Assembly (NCBI GenBank): GCA_964634005.1
Contig: CAZWKQ010000009.1
Span: 1-64,000 of the forward strand
Direction of reading: 5' to 3'
Source of the DNA: CAZWKQ01 sp964634005
Lineage (GTDB): Bacteria; Bacteroidota; Bacteroidia; Bacteroidales; JACABE01
DNA: 64,000 nucleotides
This document shows, in pieces, positions 1-8,561 of this stretch (position 1 is the first letter of the stretch; the number at the start of each line of letters is the position of its first letter). The notes under the pieces were generated by a model, which did no database searches, was not told the DNA's origin, and saw only the letters and a program-made list of their open reading frames with translations. A program made the position numbers and the translations under genes.

Positions 1-1
1 C

Positions 2-28
2 AGAAGATCTCAGGGTCTTCTTTCTCTT
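2..28 (+). terminator. Rho-independent terminator of a gene upstream of the window
   Basis: An 8-bp stem (AGAAGATC at 2-9 with GGTCTTCT at 14-21, one U-G pair) closes a four-base loop and is followed by a T-rich run (21-28). It is placed to end a forward gene lying before the window. The rest of 29-94 shows nothing else I can support. Confidence 0.5.
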
Positions 29-94
29 AAATTTTTTATCGGACAATAGTGATTTAAATTAATTCTTTTATAATTTTACTGCCAAAAATGTAAG

Positions 95-853
95 ATGTGC
101 GCTAATCTTTTTTCGATTGATAAAATATTAAAATTCGATACTTTAGATTCTACTAACGATTTTGCTTATGAATTGTTGAAAGAAAACAACATTCAAAACG
201 GGACAATAATATGGAGTATTAATCAAAAAAAGGGGAGAGGGCAAAAGGGCAACAAATGGCTGAGTGAAAATGGTAAAAATTTAACATTTAGCATTATTTA
301 CTTTCCTCAAAATTTAATCAACCCGCTTAACCAATTTATATTAAATCAAACAGTTACACTTGCTATTATTGATTTCTTAAAAAAAGAATTACCCGATGAA
401 ACCCCTAAGATTAAATGGCCTAACGATATTTATATCGCTAAAAATAAAATTTCAGGTATTTTAATTGAAAATCAAATATTAGGAAGTAATATCCAAAGTT
501 CGATAATTGGTGTAGGAATAAATATTAATCAAACTGAATTTCCGAAAGAAATTTTAAATCCCACATCATTAAAATTGTTAACCGGTATTGATTATTCAAT
601 AGAAAACATTTTAAAAAAACTATGTTTTAATTTTGGAATCAGGTTTAATCAATTGATTGACAAAAAAATAGAGACTATTAAATCGGAGTTTTTAGAAAAT
701 TTGCTTTACTTGAATGAAATAAGAGATTATTATTTCAATAATAATTTAATTAGAGCAAAAATAACCGGGTTAAGCGAAAACGGTAAATTGCAACTTATAA
801 GCGAGGATAAGATTATTACAGCCGATTTCAAAGAAATAACATTTATTCATTAA
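95..853 (+). CDS. birA: Biotin--[acetyl-CoA-carboxylase] ligase, monofunctional
   Basis: This enzyme activates biotin to biotinyl-AMP and transfers it to a lysine of biotin carboxyl carrier proteins in the cytoplasm. The protein has 252 residues and starts directly with the catalytic domain (LKFDTLDSTNDFA), so the N-terminal DNA-binding domain of the E. coli repressor form is absent; this is usual in Bacteroidota. Family motifs visible are GRGQKGNKW (biotinyl-AMP binding loop), KWPNDIY and KISGILIEN, followed by a small C-terminal SH3-like part. The ATG at 95 follows a short ATG-TAA and gives the normal family length. The gene stands alone on the forward strand, 67 bp before the next gene. 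No regulator function is expected. Confidence 0.93.
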   Translation: MCANLFSIDKILKFDTLDSTNDFAYELLKENNIQNGTIIWSINQKKGRGQKGNKWLSENGKNLTFSIIYFPQNLINPLNQFILNQTVTLAIIDFLKKELPDETPKIKWPNDIYIAKNKISGILIENQILGSNIQSSIIGVGININQTEFPKEILNPTSLKLLTGIDYSIENILKKLCFNFGIRFNQLIDKKIETIKSEFLENLLYLNEIRDYYFNNNLIRAKITGLSENGKLQLISEDKIITADFKEITFIH

Positions 854-920
854 TGATTTTCATTCATCTCATTAATTGTTTATTTTTGCTTAGAAATTCA
901 GTTAATAAAAAATAAAACAA

Positions 921-2204
921 ATGACTTCTTTAACCACCTTTTATCTTAGTAAAATTATTGGAGTTAATATTCAAGATGGAGATGGTTTTGAATTAGGAAA
1001 ACTTACTGATGTAATTATCGACTTTCCTCAATTAAAAGATAATGTTAAACAATCTATCAGGCCTGTAGTAATAGGAATACAACTAAAAAATATTGATGGC
1101 GAACTAATTAATTTTTTAGTATCTGATTTTACGGTAAATAAAACATCAGATAAATATAACGTCCGTTGCGAAATTGAAGATGAAATTCCTGACTATGAAC
1201 TTCAAAAACATTATTTTCTCTCTCAAAATATTGTTAATAAGCAAGTTGTTGACATGAACGGAAAAAAGATAGTGAGAGTAAGTGATGTTAGGCTTGTTTC
1301 ATTGAATTCCAACACTTTTGTTATTGCTGTGGAAGTTGGTATGGAAGGTTTTTTGAGAAAATTAGGAATAGCTAAATATATTAATTGGATTTACAGACTA
1401 TTTAAAAGAAATTTTTCATCGGAATTTATTTTATGGGATGATGTTGAAACTGTTGATTTTTCGAATTATAATATCAAGCTATCGAAAAATTACTCTCGTT
1501 TGCAGACATTACATCCGTCAGATCTTGCAGATATAATTGAGGATTTAGATAAAAACCAAGGTACTGCAGTATTTTCTTCACTCGATGAAGAAAAAGCAGC
1601 AGATGTTCTCGAAGAATTAGAAGTAAGGGCTCAGATTAAAATAATTGAAAATTTACCATTAGAAAAAGCTGCTGACGTACTTGAAAAAATGCCTGCAAAT
1701 GAAGCCGCCGATATTATTGAAGAATTAAAGGACGACAAAGCAGAGCTTCTATTAAACGAAATGCAAAAAGAGGCTTCAGAAGATATCAGAGAACTTCTTG
1801 AATATTCCGATAATGTTGTCGGAAGTCTTATGACTACCGATTTTTTGGCTTTTAACAAATCAAATACTGTTAATGATGTTTTAGAGTTATTTCGTCAACA
1901 AAAACCTGACGTTGAACTTCTTTATAATATTTTTATTACGGGTAATAACAATAAACTTGTTGCCACAGTAAGTATAAGAGACATACTTATTTCTGATTTG
2001 AATACGCCTTTACATTCAATTATGAACACTAACCCGATTTTTCTTTATGATAACGAAAAAATTGACAAACTCGCCGAAATTGTATCAAAGTATAATTTGT
2101 TGGCAATTCCTGTTACAAACAAAAATAAAATTCTAATCGGAATGGTCATTATTGATGATATAATTGAAGATTTGATAAACGACCGTCGTACAAACAAAAA
2201 ATAA
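921..2204 (+). CDS. Soluble MgtE-N/CBS-domain protein with PRC-barrel-like N-terminus
   Basis: The 427-residue protein begins with a PRC-barrel-like region (about 1-170, FELGKLTDVIIDFPQ), then an MgtE N-terminal superhelical domain (about 195-300, repeated acidic helices such as LHPSDLADIIEDL and EKAADVLEELE) and a CBS pair (about 300-420, beginning VVGSLMTTDF). In MgtE magnesium channels these cytosolic domains sense Mg2+ and gate the pore. Here no hydrophobic membrane segment follows: the chain ends after the second CBS motif. It may be a Mg2+ or nucleotide sensor acting on another partner; that is inference. The stop lies 6 bp before the next gene, so the two are probably co-transcribed. 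Confidence 0.8.
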   Translation: MTSLTTFYLSKIIGVNIQDGDGFELGKLTDVIIDFPQLKDNVKQSIRPVVIGIQLKNIDGELINFLVSDFTVNKTSDKYNVRCEIEDEIPDYELQKHYFLSQNIVNKQVVDMNGKKIVRVSDVRLVSLNSNTFVIAVEVGMEGFLRKLGIAKYINWIYRLFKRNFSSEFILWDDVETVDFSNYNIKLSKNYSRLQTLHPSDLADIIEDLDKNQGTAVFSSLDEEKAADVLEELEVRAQIKIIENLPLEKAADVLEKMPANEAADIIEELKDDKAELLLNEMQKEASEDIRELLEYSDNVVGSLMTTDFLAFNKSNTVNDVLELFRQQKPDVELLYNIFITGNNNKLVATVSIRDILISDLNTPLHSIMNTNPIFLYDNEKIDKLAEIVSKYNLLAIPVTNKNKILIGMVIIDDIIEDLINDRRTNKK

Positions 2205-2210
2205 ATCATA

Positions 2211-3428
2211 ATGAAAAAAGAGTATGATATTGTTATTGTTGGTGCGGGGCCGGCCGGAACAAGTTGTGCAATAAATTTAGCATCAAGCAATTTGAATATT
2301 CTTATTGCAGATAAATATTCATTCCCAAGAGATAAAATCTGTGGAGGCGGTTTAAGCGAGCGTTCTATAAATGTTTTGAAAAGAATGCCCAATGATATTT
2401 TCAAAAAATTGGTATCATCTGATAATATTATAATTTCTAAAGGTGCAAGGTTTATTTCGCCTAATTCGATGTTTTATGACGTAATTCCCGAAAATAATGA
2501 AATTAACGGAATTGTTTGTAATAGGAAGGAATTCGACAATTTTTTGCTCGATAATGCACTAAAGTACCATAATATAAATTATTTAAATGATAAATTAGAA
2601 AACATAATTTATAAAGATGATTATTTTGAACTTGAATTTGATAAATGTATAATAAAATCGAAATTTATTGTAGGTGCTGATGGTGCAAATTCTTTAGTTT
2701 CAAATAAATTGACCGATAACTTTAAAATAAAAAAAAATAAAATTGTTGCCTTAAGAGCTATATTTGAAAATATTTCAGGTTTCGACGAAAGAAATCTAAT
2801 TGAGTTACACTTTCTTAAAGAAATTATTCCGGGATACTTTTGGATTTTCCCAATGGGAGATAATAAATTTAATGTAGGTATAGGTTCTTCTAAAATATTG
2901 TTGAAAAGAAAAAAAATAATACTGAAAAAACTTTTTTTTGAAGTTATAAATAATAATAAATCAATAAATTACAGATTTGCTGATGCTAAACAATTGAGTA
3001 GGGTAGAAGCTGATATACTTCCTGCGGGAGGTTTCAAAAATAAAATTTCGGGAAAAAGATTTTTGTTGATTGGAGATGCAGCCTCGCTTGTTGACCCATT
3101 TACCGGCGAAGGTATAGGAAATGCATTACTTAGTGGAGAAATTGCTGCAAAAGCTATTATTCAGGCGTTCAAAGAAGAAAATTTCACCGAAAAATTTCTT
3201 TTTGATAATTATAACAGAGTGATTAAAAAGAAATTGAATTTCGAATTTTTTATTCATAAATGTTTTTTGATTTTTACAAAAAAAGAGAGTTTAGTTAATT
3301 TTTTTATGAAGAAAGCTAATAATAGCATTTATTTTAGAAAGGCTATTACTAAAATGACAAATCATTCAAAGCATAAAATAATGTTATTTAACCCTTTGTT
3401 TTATTTTAAGTTATTTTTTAATAAATAA
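2211..3428 (+). CDS. Geranylgeranyl-reductase-family FAD-dependent oxidoreductase
   Basis: A 405-residue flavoprotein. The N-terminus carries the Rossmann FAD motif VIVGAGPAGTSCA, followed by PRDKICGGGLS, which is the second signature of the geranylgeranyl reductase/FixC-like family. The FAD-ribityl motif LLIGDAASLVDPFTGEGIG lies near residue 290. Family members reduce isoprenoid double bonds of lipids or quinones, or act as related monooxygenase-like enzymes; the substrate cannot be told here. There is no membrane segment, though the basic, Phe-rich C-terminus might contact membranes. It starts 6 bp after the MgtE-like gene and ends 4 bp before lplA, which suggests an operon. Confidence 0.85.
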   Translation: MKKEYDIVIVGAGPAGTSCAINLASSNLNILIADKYSFPRDKICGGGLSERSINVLKRMPNDIFKKLVSSDNIIISKGARFISPNSMFYDVIPENNEINGIVCNRKEFDNFLLDNALKYHNINYLNDKLENIIYKDDYFELEFDKCIIKSKFIVGADGANSLVSNKLTDNFKIKKNKIVALRAIFENISGFDERNLIELHFLKEIIPGYFWIFPMGDNKFNVGIGSSKILLKRKKIILKKLFFEVINNNKSINYRFADAKQLSRVEADILPAGGFKNKISGKRFLLIGDAASLVDPFTGEGIGNALLSGEIAAKAIIQAFKEENFTEKFLFDNYNRVIKKKLNFEFFIHKCFLIFTKKESLVNFFMKKANNSIYFRKAITKMTNHSKHKIMLFNPLFYFKLFFNK

Positions 3429-3432
3429 TTAA

Positions 3433-4419
3433 ATGCTTATAGTTTTAAGAGAAGAAACTAATCCATATTTCAATATTGCGGCAGAAGAATATTTTCTGAA
3501 AAATTTTAATGAAAATATTTTTATGTTATGGCGAAATGAACCTTCAATTATAATCGGGAAACACCAAAATGCTTATTCTGAAATAAATTACGAATTTGTT
3601 AAGGAACAAAAAATTCCGGTGATTAGGAGAATTTCAGGAGGCGGCACTGTTTATCACGATTTGGGAAATATTAATTTTACTTTTATTCAAAACATTTCTG
3701 AAAATGAAAATAAAATTGATAAAAATAGATTCACACCTAAAATAGTTGAAATTCTAAAAATTTTCGGATTAAAAAATGTTGAAATAAAAGAAAGAAATAC
3801 TTTAACTATAAACGATTTAAAAATTTCGGGAAATTCTGAGCATATTTGGAAAAACAGAATTTTGCACCATGGAACAATCCTTTTTTCGACGAATCTAAAA
3901 ATATTAAATGAGATAATTAATAAAGATAATACCGCCGCTTTTATTGATAAGGGTATTGATTCTGTTGTAAGTTCAGTTACTAATATTGAACATTTAATAA
4001 AACCTAAGCTAAATATTAATGACTTTATTAATTTATTTCTTGATCATTTCTCGGAATTAAACAAACCAAATTCAAAATATATTATAAATCAAAATGATAG
4101 AATTCAAATTAATAAACTTGTTAATGAAAAATATTCAAAATTTGAATGGAATTTCGGGCATTTTCCAAAATATATTTTTAAAGGAAAAATCATTTTGAAT
4201 AATCAAGAAATCTTGTCAGAATTGATTGTTGAAAATGGAATTATCAAAAAAATAGATTTTCAAAATTTTGGTGATAATAACATTGAAAAAAATATTATTA
4301 ATAATTTGGTTGGATTAATACATGATGAACAAACAATAAAAAATAAATTAAATGAAATCAGCACTTTAGACAGTAATTCAGACATTAATATTGATAGTAT
4401 TATTAAGTTATTTTTCTGA
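3433..4419 (+). CDS. lplA: Lipoate--protein ligase
   Basis: This enzyme attaches lipoate, through lipoyl-AMP, to lysines of E2 subunits and GcvH. The protein has 328 residues. The BPL/LplA fold is seen in NPYFNIAAEEYFLKN near the N-terminus, the lipoate-binding loop RRISGGGTVYHDLGNINFTF and the segment NDLKISGNSEH. The C-terminal accessory domain (about 245-328) is present, as in the bacterial LplA type able to activate free lipoate by itself. It starts 4 bp after the upstream flavoprotein gene and is probably the last gene of that operon. The terminator-like hairpin at 4474-4505 lies downstream but works best for the opposite strand. Confidence 0.92.
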   Translation: MLIVLREETNPYFNIAAEEYFLKNFNENIFMLWRNEPSIIIGKHQNAYSEINYEFVKEQKIPVIRRISGGGTVYHDLGNINFTFIQNISENENKIDKNRFTPKIVEILKIFGLKNVEIKERNTLTINDLKISGNSEHIWKNRILHHGTILFSTNLKILNEIINKDNTAAFIDKGIDSVVSSVTNIEHLIKPKLNINDFINLFLDHFSELNKPNSKYIINQNDRIQINKLVNEKYSKFEWNFGHFPKYIFKGKIILNNQEILSELIVENGIIKKIDFQNFGDNNIEKNIINNLVGLIHDEQTIKNKLNEISTLDSNSDINIDSIIKLFF

Positions 4420-4473
4420 AATTCTCATTATTTATTTGTCCTATAATTTATATTATGTTAAATATAAATATTA

Positions 4474-4505
4474 AATAAAAAGGACAACTTCTAAAAAGTT
4501 GCCCT
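4474..4505 (-). terminator. Terminator of the TPR gene (gyrA operon)
   Basis: Read on the reverse strand, AGGGCAACTT and AAGTTGTCCT form a 10-bp stem with a 5-nt loop, with one G-U pair, and are followed by TTTTATTT. It lies 8 bp beyond the stop codon of the reverse-strand TPR gene. Read forward the stem has an A-C mismatch and no strong T run, so it mainly serves the reverse gene. Confidence 0.75.
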
Positions 4506-4512
4506 CTTCATA

Positions 4513-5658
4513 TTATTTTTTAAGACTTTCAATTTTTTGATTTACGATTTTTAATTTATCTAAATTATTCAATCTTATATAAATATCTTTTAATGATGTA
4601 AGAATTGCTAAATCATTAGGTAAAAGTTCAGAAGCTTTTTCTAAGTTTGGTAAAGCCTTTGTTAATTGTTCATCAGCTTGCTTTTTCAAAATATCGTAAT
4701 TTTTATCCCCTAATGGTAAAGCATTTGCTTTTTCTAAAATAGAAACTGCTTTATTTACGTGTAAAGCTCCCAAATTGTAATATGCATCGGCGTAATCAGG
4801 TTTAAGTTCTATAGCTTTTAAATAAGCTTTTTCAGCATTTTCTATGTCGTTAATTTTTTCATAATTAGTTCCAACGGCAAAATGTATGGTAGGGTTTTTC
4901 GGGTCAATTGCAATAGCTTGATTTAAGGCATTTTGAGCTTTTAAGGCATTTCCTGTAGCAAGATAAATATTAGCTTCAGCGATTATTAGTTCATAACTAT
5001 CAGGAAATTTTTTCCTTCCTGTTTCAATAGTTTTAATAGCTTTAACTGTATCATTTTCGTTTTTATAAATAGTAGATAATGAAGAATATATAGAAGGATT
5101 GTTGTAATTGCTTCTTATCAATGATTGTAAATGTTCTTTGGCTTTTGCATTATCACCTGACATTTCGGCACATAAAGCAGCATTAAACGTAGCTAATGTA
5201 TCTCTATTTCCGAAAATATTGTTGATTTTGATAGTTTTTTCGAATGACTCCAATGCTTCCTTGTATTGCTTACTGTTATATTTTTCAACACCTTTGTTAT
5301 AAAACTGTTCAGCACAAGCATAAAGTCCTATCATATTTTTTTGATAATATTCTTTATCAGGATCTAATTCTATAGATTTTTGATAAGAATCATAAGCTGT
5401 TTGTACCGGATTTTCGGCTAATTTTTTGTATTCGGGATTTGTTGAAGCAGCTATCTGAATATAAACATTACCTCTATAAAGCCATGTTTTAGGGTCGTTC
5501 ATGGTTTTTTCGTGAGTTGTGGCAGCTTCGATATTTTCCAATGCTTTGTCAAGCTTACCGCTTCTTAAATAATTAAATGCACTAACAACTTTAGTACTTT
5601 GAGCTGATAATACGTATGCCGATGCAGACATTATCAACATTAAAATTAATTTTTTCAT
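4513..5658 (-). CDS. Exported tetratricopeptide repeat protein
   Basis: A 381-residue protein with an N-terminal signal peptide (MKKLILMLIMSASAYVLSAQ; likely cut after SA-Q). The rest is a chain of tetratricopeptide repeats, clearest at residues 230-300 (ALNQAIAIDPKNPTIHFAVG, AEKAYLKAIELKPDYADAYY). It is probably a periplasmic or surface-attached scaffold; the partner is unknown. It follows gyrA after 89 bp on the same strand and ends at a good terminator, so the two may share a transcript. No catalytic motif is present. Confidence 0.85.
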   Translation of the reverse strand: MKKLILMLIMSASAYVLSAQSTKVVSAFNYLRSGKLDKALENIEAATTHEKTMNDPKTWLYRGNVYIQIAASTNPEYKKLAENPVQTAYDSYQKSIELDPDKEYYQKNMIGLYACAEQFYNKGVEKYNSKQYKEALESFEKTIKINNIFGNRDTLATFNAALCAEMSGDNAKAKEHLQSLIRSNYNNPSIYSSLSTIYKNENDTVKAIKTIETGRKKFPDSYELIIAEANIYLATGNALKAQNALNQAIAIDPKNPTIHFAVGTNYEKINDIENAEKAYLKAIELKPDYADAYYNLGALHVNKAVSILEKANALPLGDKNYDILKKQADEQLTKALPNLEKASELLPNDLAILTSLKDIYIRLNNLDKLKIVNQKIESLKK

Positions 5659-5747
5659 AGGTCAATTTTTTTTTTTGCAAAATTAGTTTTAATAAATAAA
5701 TAACAAAAATAATACCAATTTAAATATTTAGGTTGTAGTATTTTTTT

Positions 5748-8303
5748 TTAATTTTCTTCTTCTGTTTCTGTATTATCTGCAATATTTAGTTCCGAAAAAT
5801 TTGTTTTAACATGTCTTTCTTCGGTTTCAATATTTGCTTCATCGTTTTCGTCCATTTCGTCGTTAATAACATTAGCAACGGCAGCAATTTCATCACCGTT
5901 TTTCAGATTTATAAGTCTGACACCTTGTGTGGCTCTACCCATAACTCGAAGTTCAGACACAGCTAATCGGATAATTAAACCCGACTTATTGATAATCATT
6001 AAATCATCTTTGTCGGTAACATTTTTAATTGCTATTAAATTGCCTGTTTTTTCAGTAATATTTATTGTTTTAACTCCTTTCCCACCCCTGTTAGTTTCTC
6101 TGTAATCATCGAGTTTTGAACGTTTTCCGTAGCCTTTTTCGGATACAACCAATATATCTTCATCGGGACTTGTAACACAAATCATTCCGATGACTTCGTC
6201 TTTATCATGGGCCAAAGTAAGAGCTTTAACTCCTGTGGCATTTCTGCCCATAGGTCTTACTTTATTCTCATTGAAGCGAATAGCTTTACCCGAATGAAGT
6301 GCGAGCATAATTTCATTGTTTCCGTTAGTTAATTTTGCTTCGAGCAATTGGTCGTCTTCTCTTATTATTATTGCATTAATTCCTGATTGTCGTGGACGTG
6401 AATAAGCTTCTAAAGATGTTTTCTTAATAATACCTTTCTTAGTGCAAAGAATTATATAATTATTATTGATATAATCTTCGTCTTTAAGATTTTTTACATT
6501 TATATATGCTCTAACTTTATCGTCTCTTTCGATATTTATAAGGTTCTGGATTGCTCTGCCTTTTGAAACTTTTGACCCTTCGGGAATTTCAAAAACTCTC
6601 ATCCAGAAACACTTACCTTTTTCGGTGAAAAATAACATGTAGTTATGCATCGAAGCTATAAACAGATGTTCAAGAAAATCTTCCTCTCTGGAGTCAGAGC
6701 CTTTAGAGCCTCTTCCACCTCTGTTTTGGCGACGATATTCAGATAAAGGTGTACGTTTGATATATCCCAAATGCGAAATTGTAATAACAACATCTTCATC
6801 AGCTATAGTGTCTTCAATTTTAAAGTCTGAAGCTGAATATTCTATCTCTGTTTTTGGTTTATCTCCGTATTTTTCTTTGATTTCGAGTAATTCGGTTTTG
6901 ATTATTTCCATTCTAAGATTTTCATCACTCAAAACCTGTTGATAATACTCGATTTTTTTCATTAACTCTTCGTATTCTTCTTTCAGTTTGTCGCTTTCGA
7001 GACCGGTTAATGCTCTTAATCGCATATCGACAATTGCTCTTGCCTGTATATCGGTTAAATTAAACCTTTCCATCAAACTGTTTCTGGCAATATCAACGGT
7101 TTTTGAAGCTCTTATAATAGCAATAACTTCGTCAATATTATCAAGAGCAATAAGTAACCCTTCTAAAATATGTGCTCTTTTTTGAGCTTCTCTGAGTTCA
7201 AATTGAGTTCTTCTGACGACAACCTCATGTCGGTGGTCAACAAAGTAGCGAATAATATCTTTGAGTGTTAATGTCATTGGTCTTCCTTTGACAAGAGCAA
7301 TATTATTAACACTAAAAGAAGATTGTAAAGGAGTAAGCTGGTAAAGTTTGTTTAATACAACATTTGTAATAGCTTCTTTTTTGAGTTCATATACTATTCT
7401 TAAACCATTTCTGTCAGATTCATCTCTTATATCGCTTATCCCCTCAATTTTTTTGTCGTTAACCAAGTCGGCTGTTTTTTTAATCATTTCAGCTTTGTTG
7501 ACTTGATAAGGTATAGATGTTACGACAATTTTTTCTTTACCGTTATCATCGGGTTCGATAGTGGCTTCGCCTCTTATAACTATTCTTCCTCTACCGGTTT
7601 CGTATGCATCTTTAACTCCCTCATAGCCATAAATTATACCTCCGGTAGGGAAATCAGGCCCTTTAATATACTTCATCAACTCGGCAATTGTAATTTCTTT
7701 ATTGTCGATATAAGCAATAATGCCGTCAACAACTTCGGTTAAATTATGAGGAGGCATATTTGTAGCCATTCCGACAGCAATACCTGAAGTTCCGTTAACA
7801 AGCAACTGAGGTATTCGAGAAGGTAACACTGTAGGTTCTTGTAAAGAGTCGTCAAAGTTTAATTGAAAATCTACAGTTTCTTTTTCTATATCCGAAAGTG
7901 TTTCTTCGGCAATTTTTTGTAATCTTGCTTCGGTATAACGCATTGCTGCGGGCGGATCCTGGTCAATTGAACCAAAGTTTCCCTGACCGTCTATCATCGG
8001 ATAACGAAGCGACCAATCTTGAGCCATTCTGACCATTGCATCATATACGGAACTATCTCCGTGAGGGTGATATTTACCAAGTACCTCCCCTACTATTCTT
8101 GCAGACTTTTTATAAGGTTTGTTGGACAAAATGCCCAAATCGTACATAGCATATAAAATTCTTCTATGAACAGGTTTCAATCCATCTCTTACATCAGGTA
8201 AAGCTCTTGAAACAATAACCGACATTGAATAATCAATGTAGGATGTTTTCATTTGATTTTCGATATTTACCTTAATTATTTTTTCGCCCTCTTGTAAATC
8301 CAT
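5748..8303 (-). CDS. gyrA: DNA gyrase subunit A
   Basis: GyrA cuts and rejoins DNA while gyrase introduces negative supercoils with GyrB. The 851-residue protein has the breakage-reunion domain with catalytic Tyr123 (MRYTEARL) and an intact quinolone-determining region (HGDSSVYD, Ser84 and Asp88, the equivalents of E. coli Ser83 and Asp87). The C-terminal beta-pinwheel includes the GyrA box QNRGGRGSKG, which separates it from topoisomerase IV ParC, and a second NRGGKG repeat. It ends in an acidic tail rich in Glu and Asn. It is divergent from clpC across 258 bp and is followed by a TPR gene. Confidence 0.98.
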   Translation of the reverse strand: MDLQEGEKIIKVNIENQMKTSYIDYSMSVIVSRALPDVRDGLKPVHRRILYAMYDLGILSNKPYKKSARIVGEVLGKYHPHGDSSVYDAMVRMAQDWSLRYPMIDGQGNFGSIDQDPPAAMRYTEARLQKIAEETLSDIEKETVDFQLNFDDSLQEPTVLPSRIPQLLVNGTSGIAVGMATNMPPHNLTEVVDGIIAYIDNKEITIAELMKYIKGPDFPTGGIIYGYEGVKDAYETGRGRIVIRGEATIEPDDNGKEKIVVTSIPYQVNKAEMIKKTADLVNDKKIEGISDIRDESDRNGLRIVYELKKEAITNVVLNKLYQLTPLQSSFSVNNIALVKGRPMTLTLKDIIRYFVDHRHEVVVRRTQFELREAQKRAHILEGLLIALDNIDEVIAIIRASKTVDIARNSLMERFNLTDIQARAIVDMRLRALTGLESDKLKEEYEELMKKIEYYQQVLSDENLRMEIIKTELLEIKEKYGDKPKTEIEYSASDFKIEDTIADEDVVITISHLGYIKRTPLSEYRRQNRGGRGSKGSDSREEDFLEHLFIASMHNYMLFFTEKGKCFWMRVFEIPEGSKVSKGRAIQNLINIERDDKVRAYINVKNLKDEDYINNNYIILCTKKGIIKKTSLEAYSRPRQSGINAIIIREDDQLLEAKLTNGNNEIMLALHSGKAIRFNENKVRPMGRNATGVKALTLAHDKDEVIGMICVTSPDEDILVVSEKGYGKRSKLDDYRETNRGGKGVKTINITEKTGNLIAIKNVTDKDDLMIINKSGLIIRLAVSELRVMGRATQGVRLINLKNGDEIAAVANVINDEMDENDEANIETEERHVKTNFSELNIADNTETEEEN

Positions 8304-8561
8304 TTTCTTAATTTCTTGTATATTAGCAGATTAGTGTATTTTAATAAACTCTACGAAATTAGTAAATTTTCATTAATCGGCAAAGAAAAGAGAGCTTTTT
8401 ATTACTAACAAATTTTTGTTAAAAAAAAATAGTATAATTATACTGAATTCATTGATTTGTCGTTATTTTTGAAAAACTTAATTATAAAAGTCAAATTTTA
8501 TTATTTTCTTGAAAATAAAACTTTTAATATTTGATTTTGTTTATTTCTAAAAAGAGTTGAA

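Noticed and set aside
5108..5302. Small forward ORF opposite the TPR gene
   Set aside because: It is a shadow frame of the TPR gene, low in complexity and without a start context.
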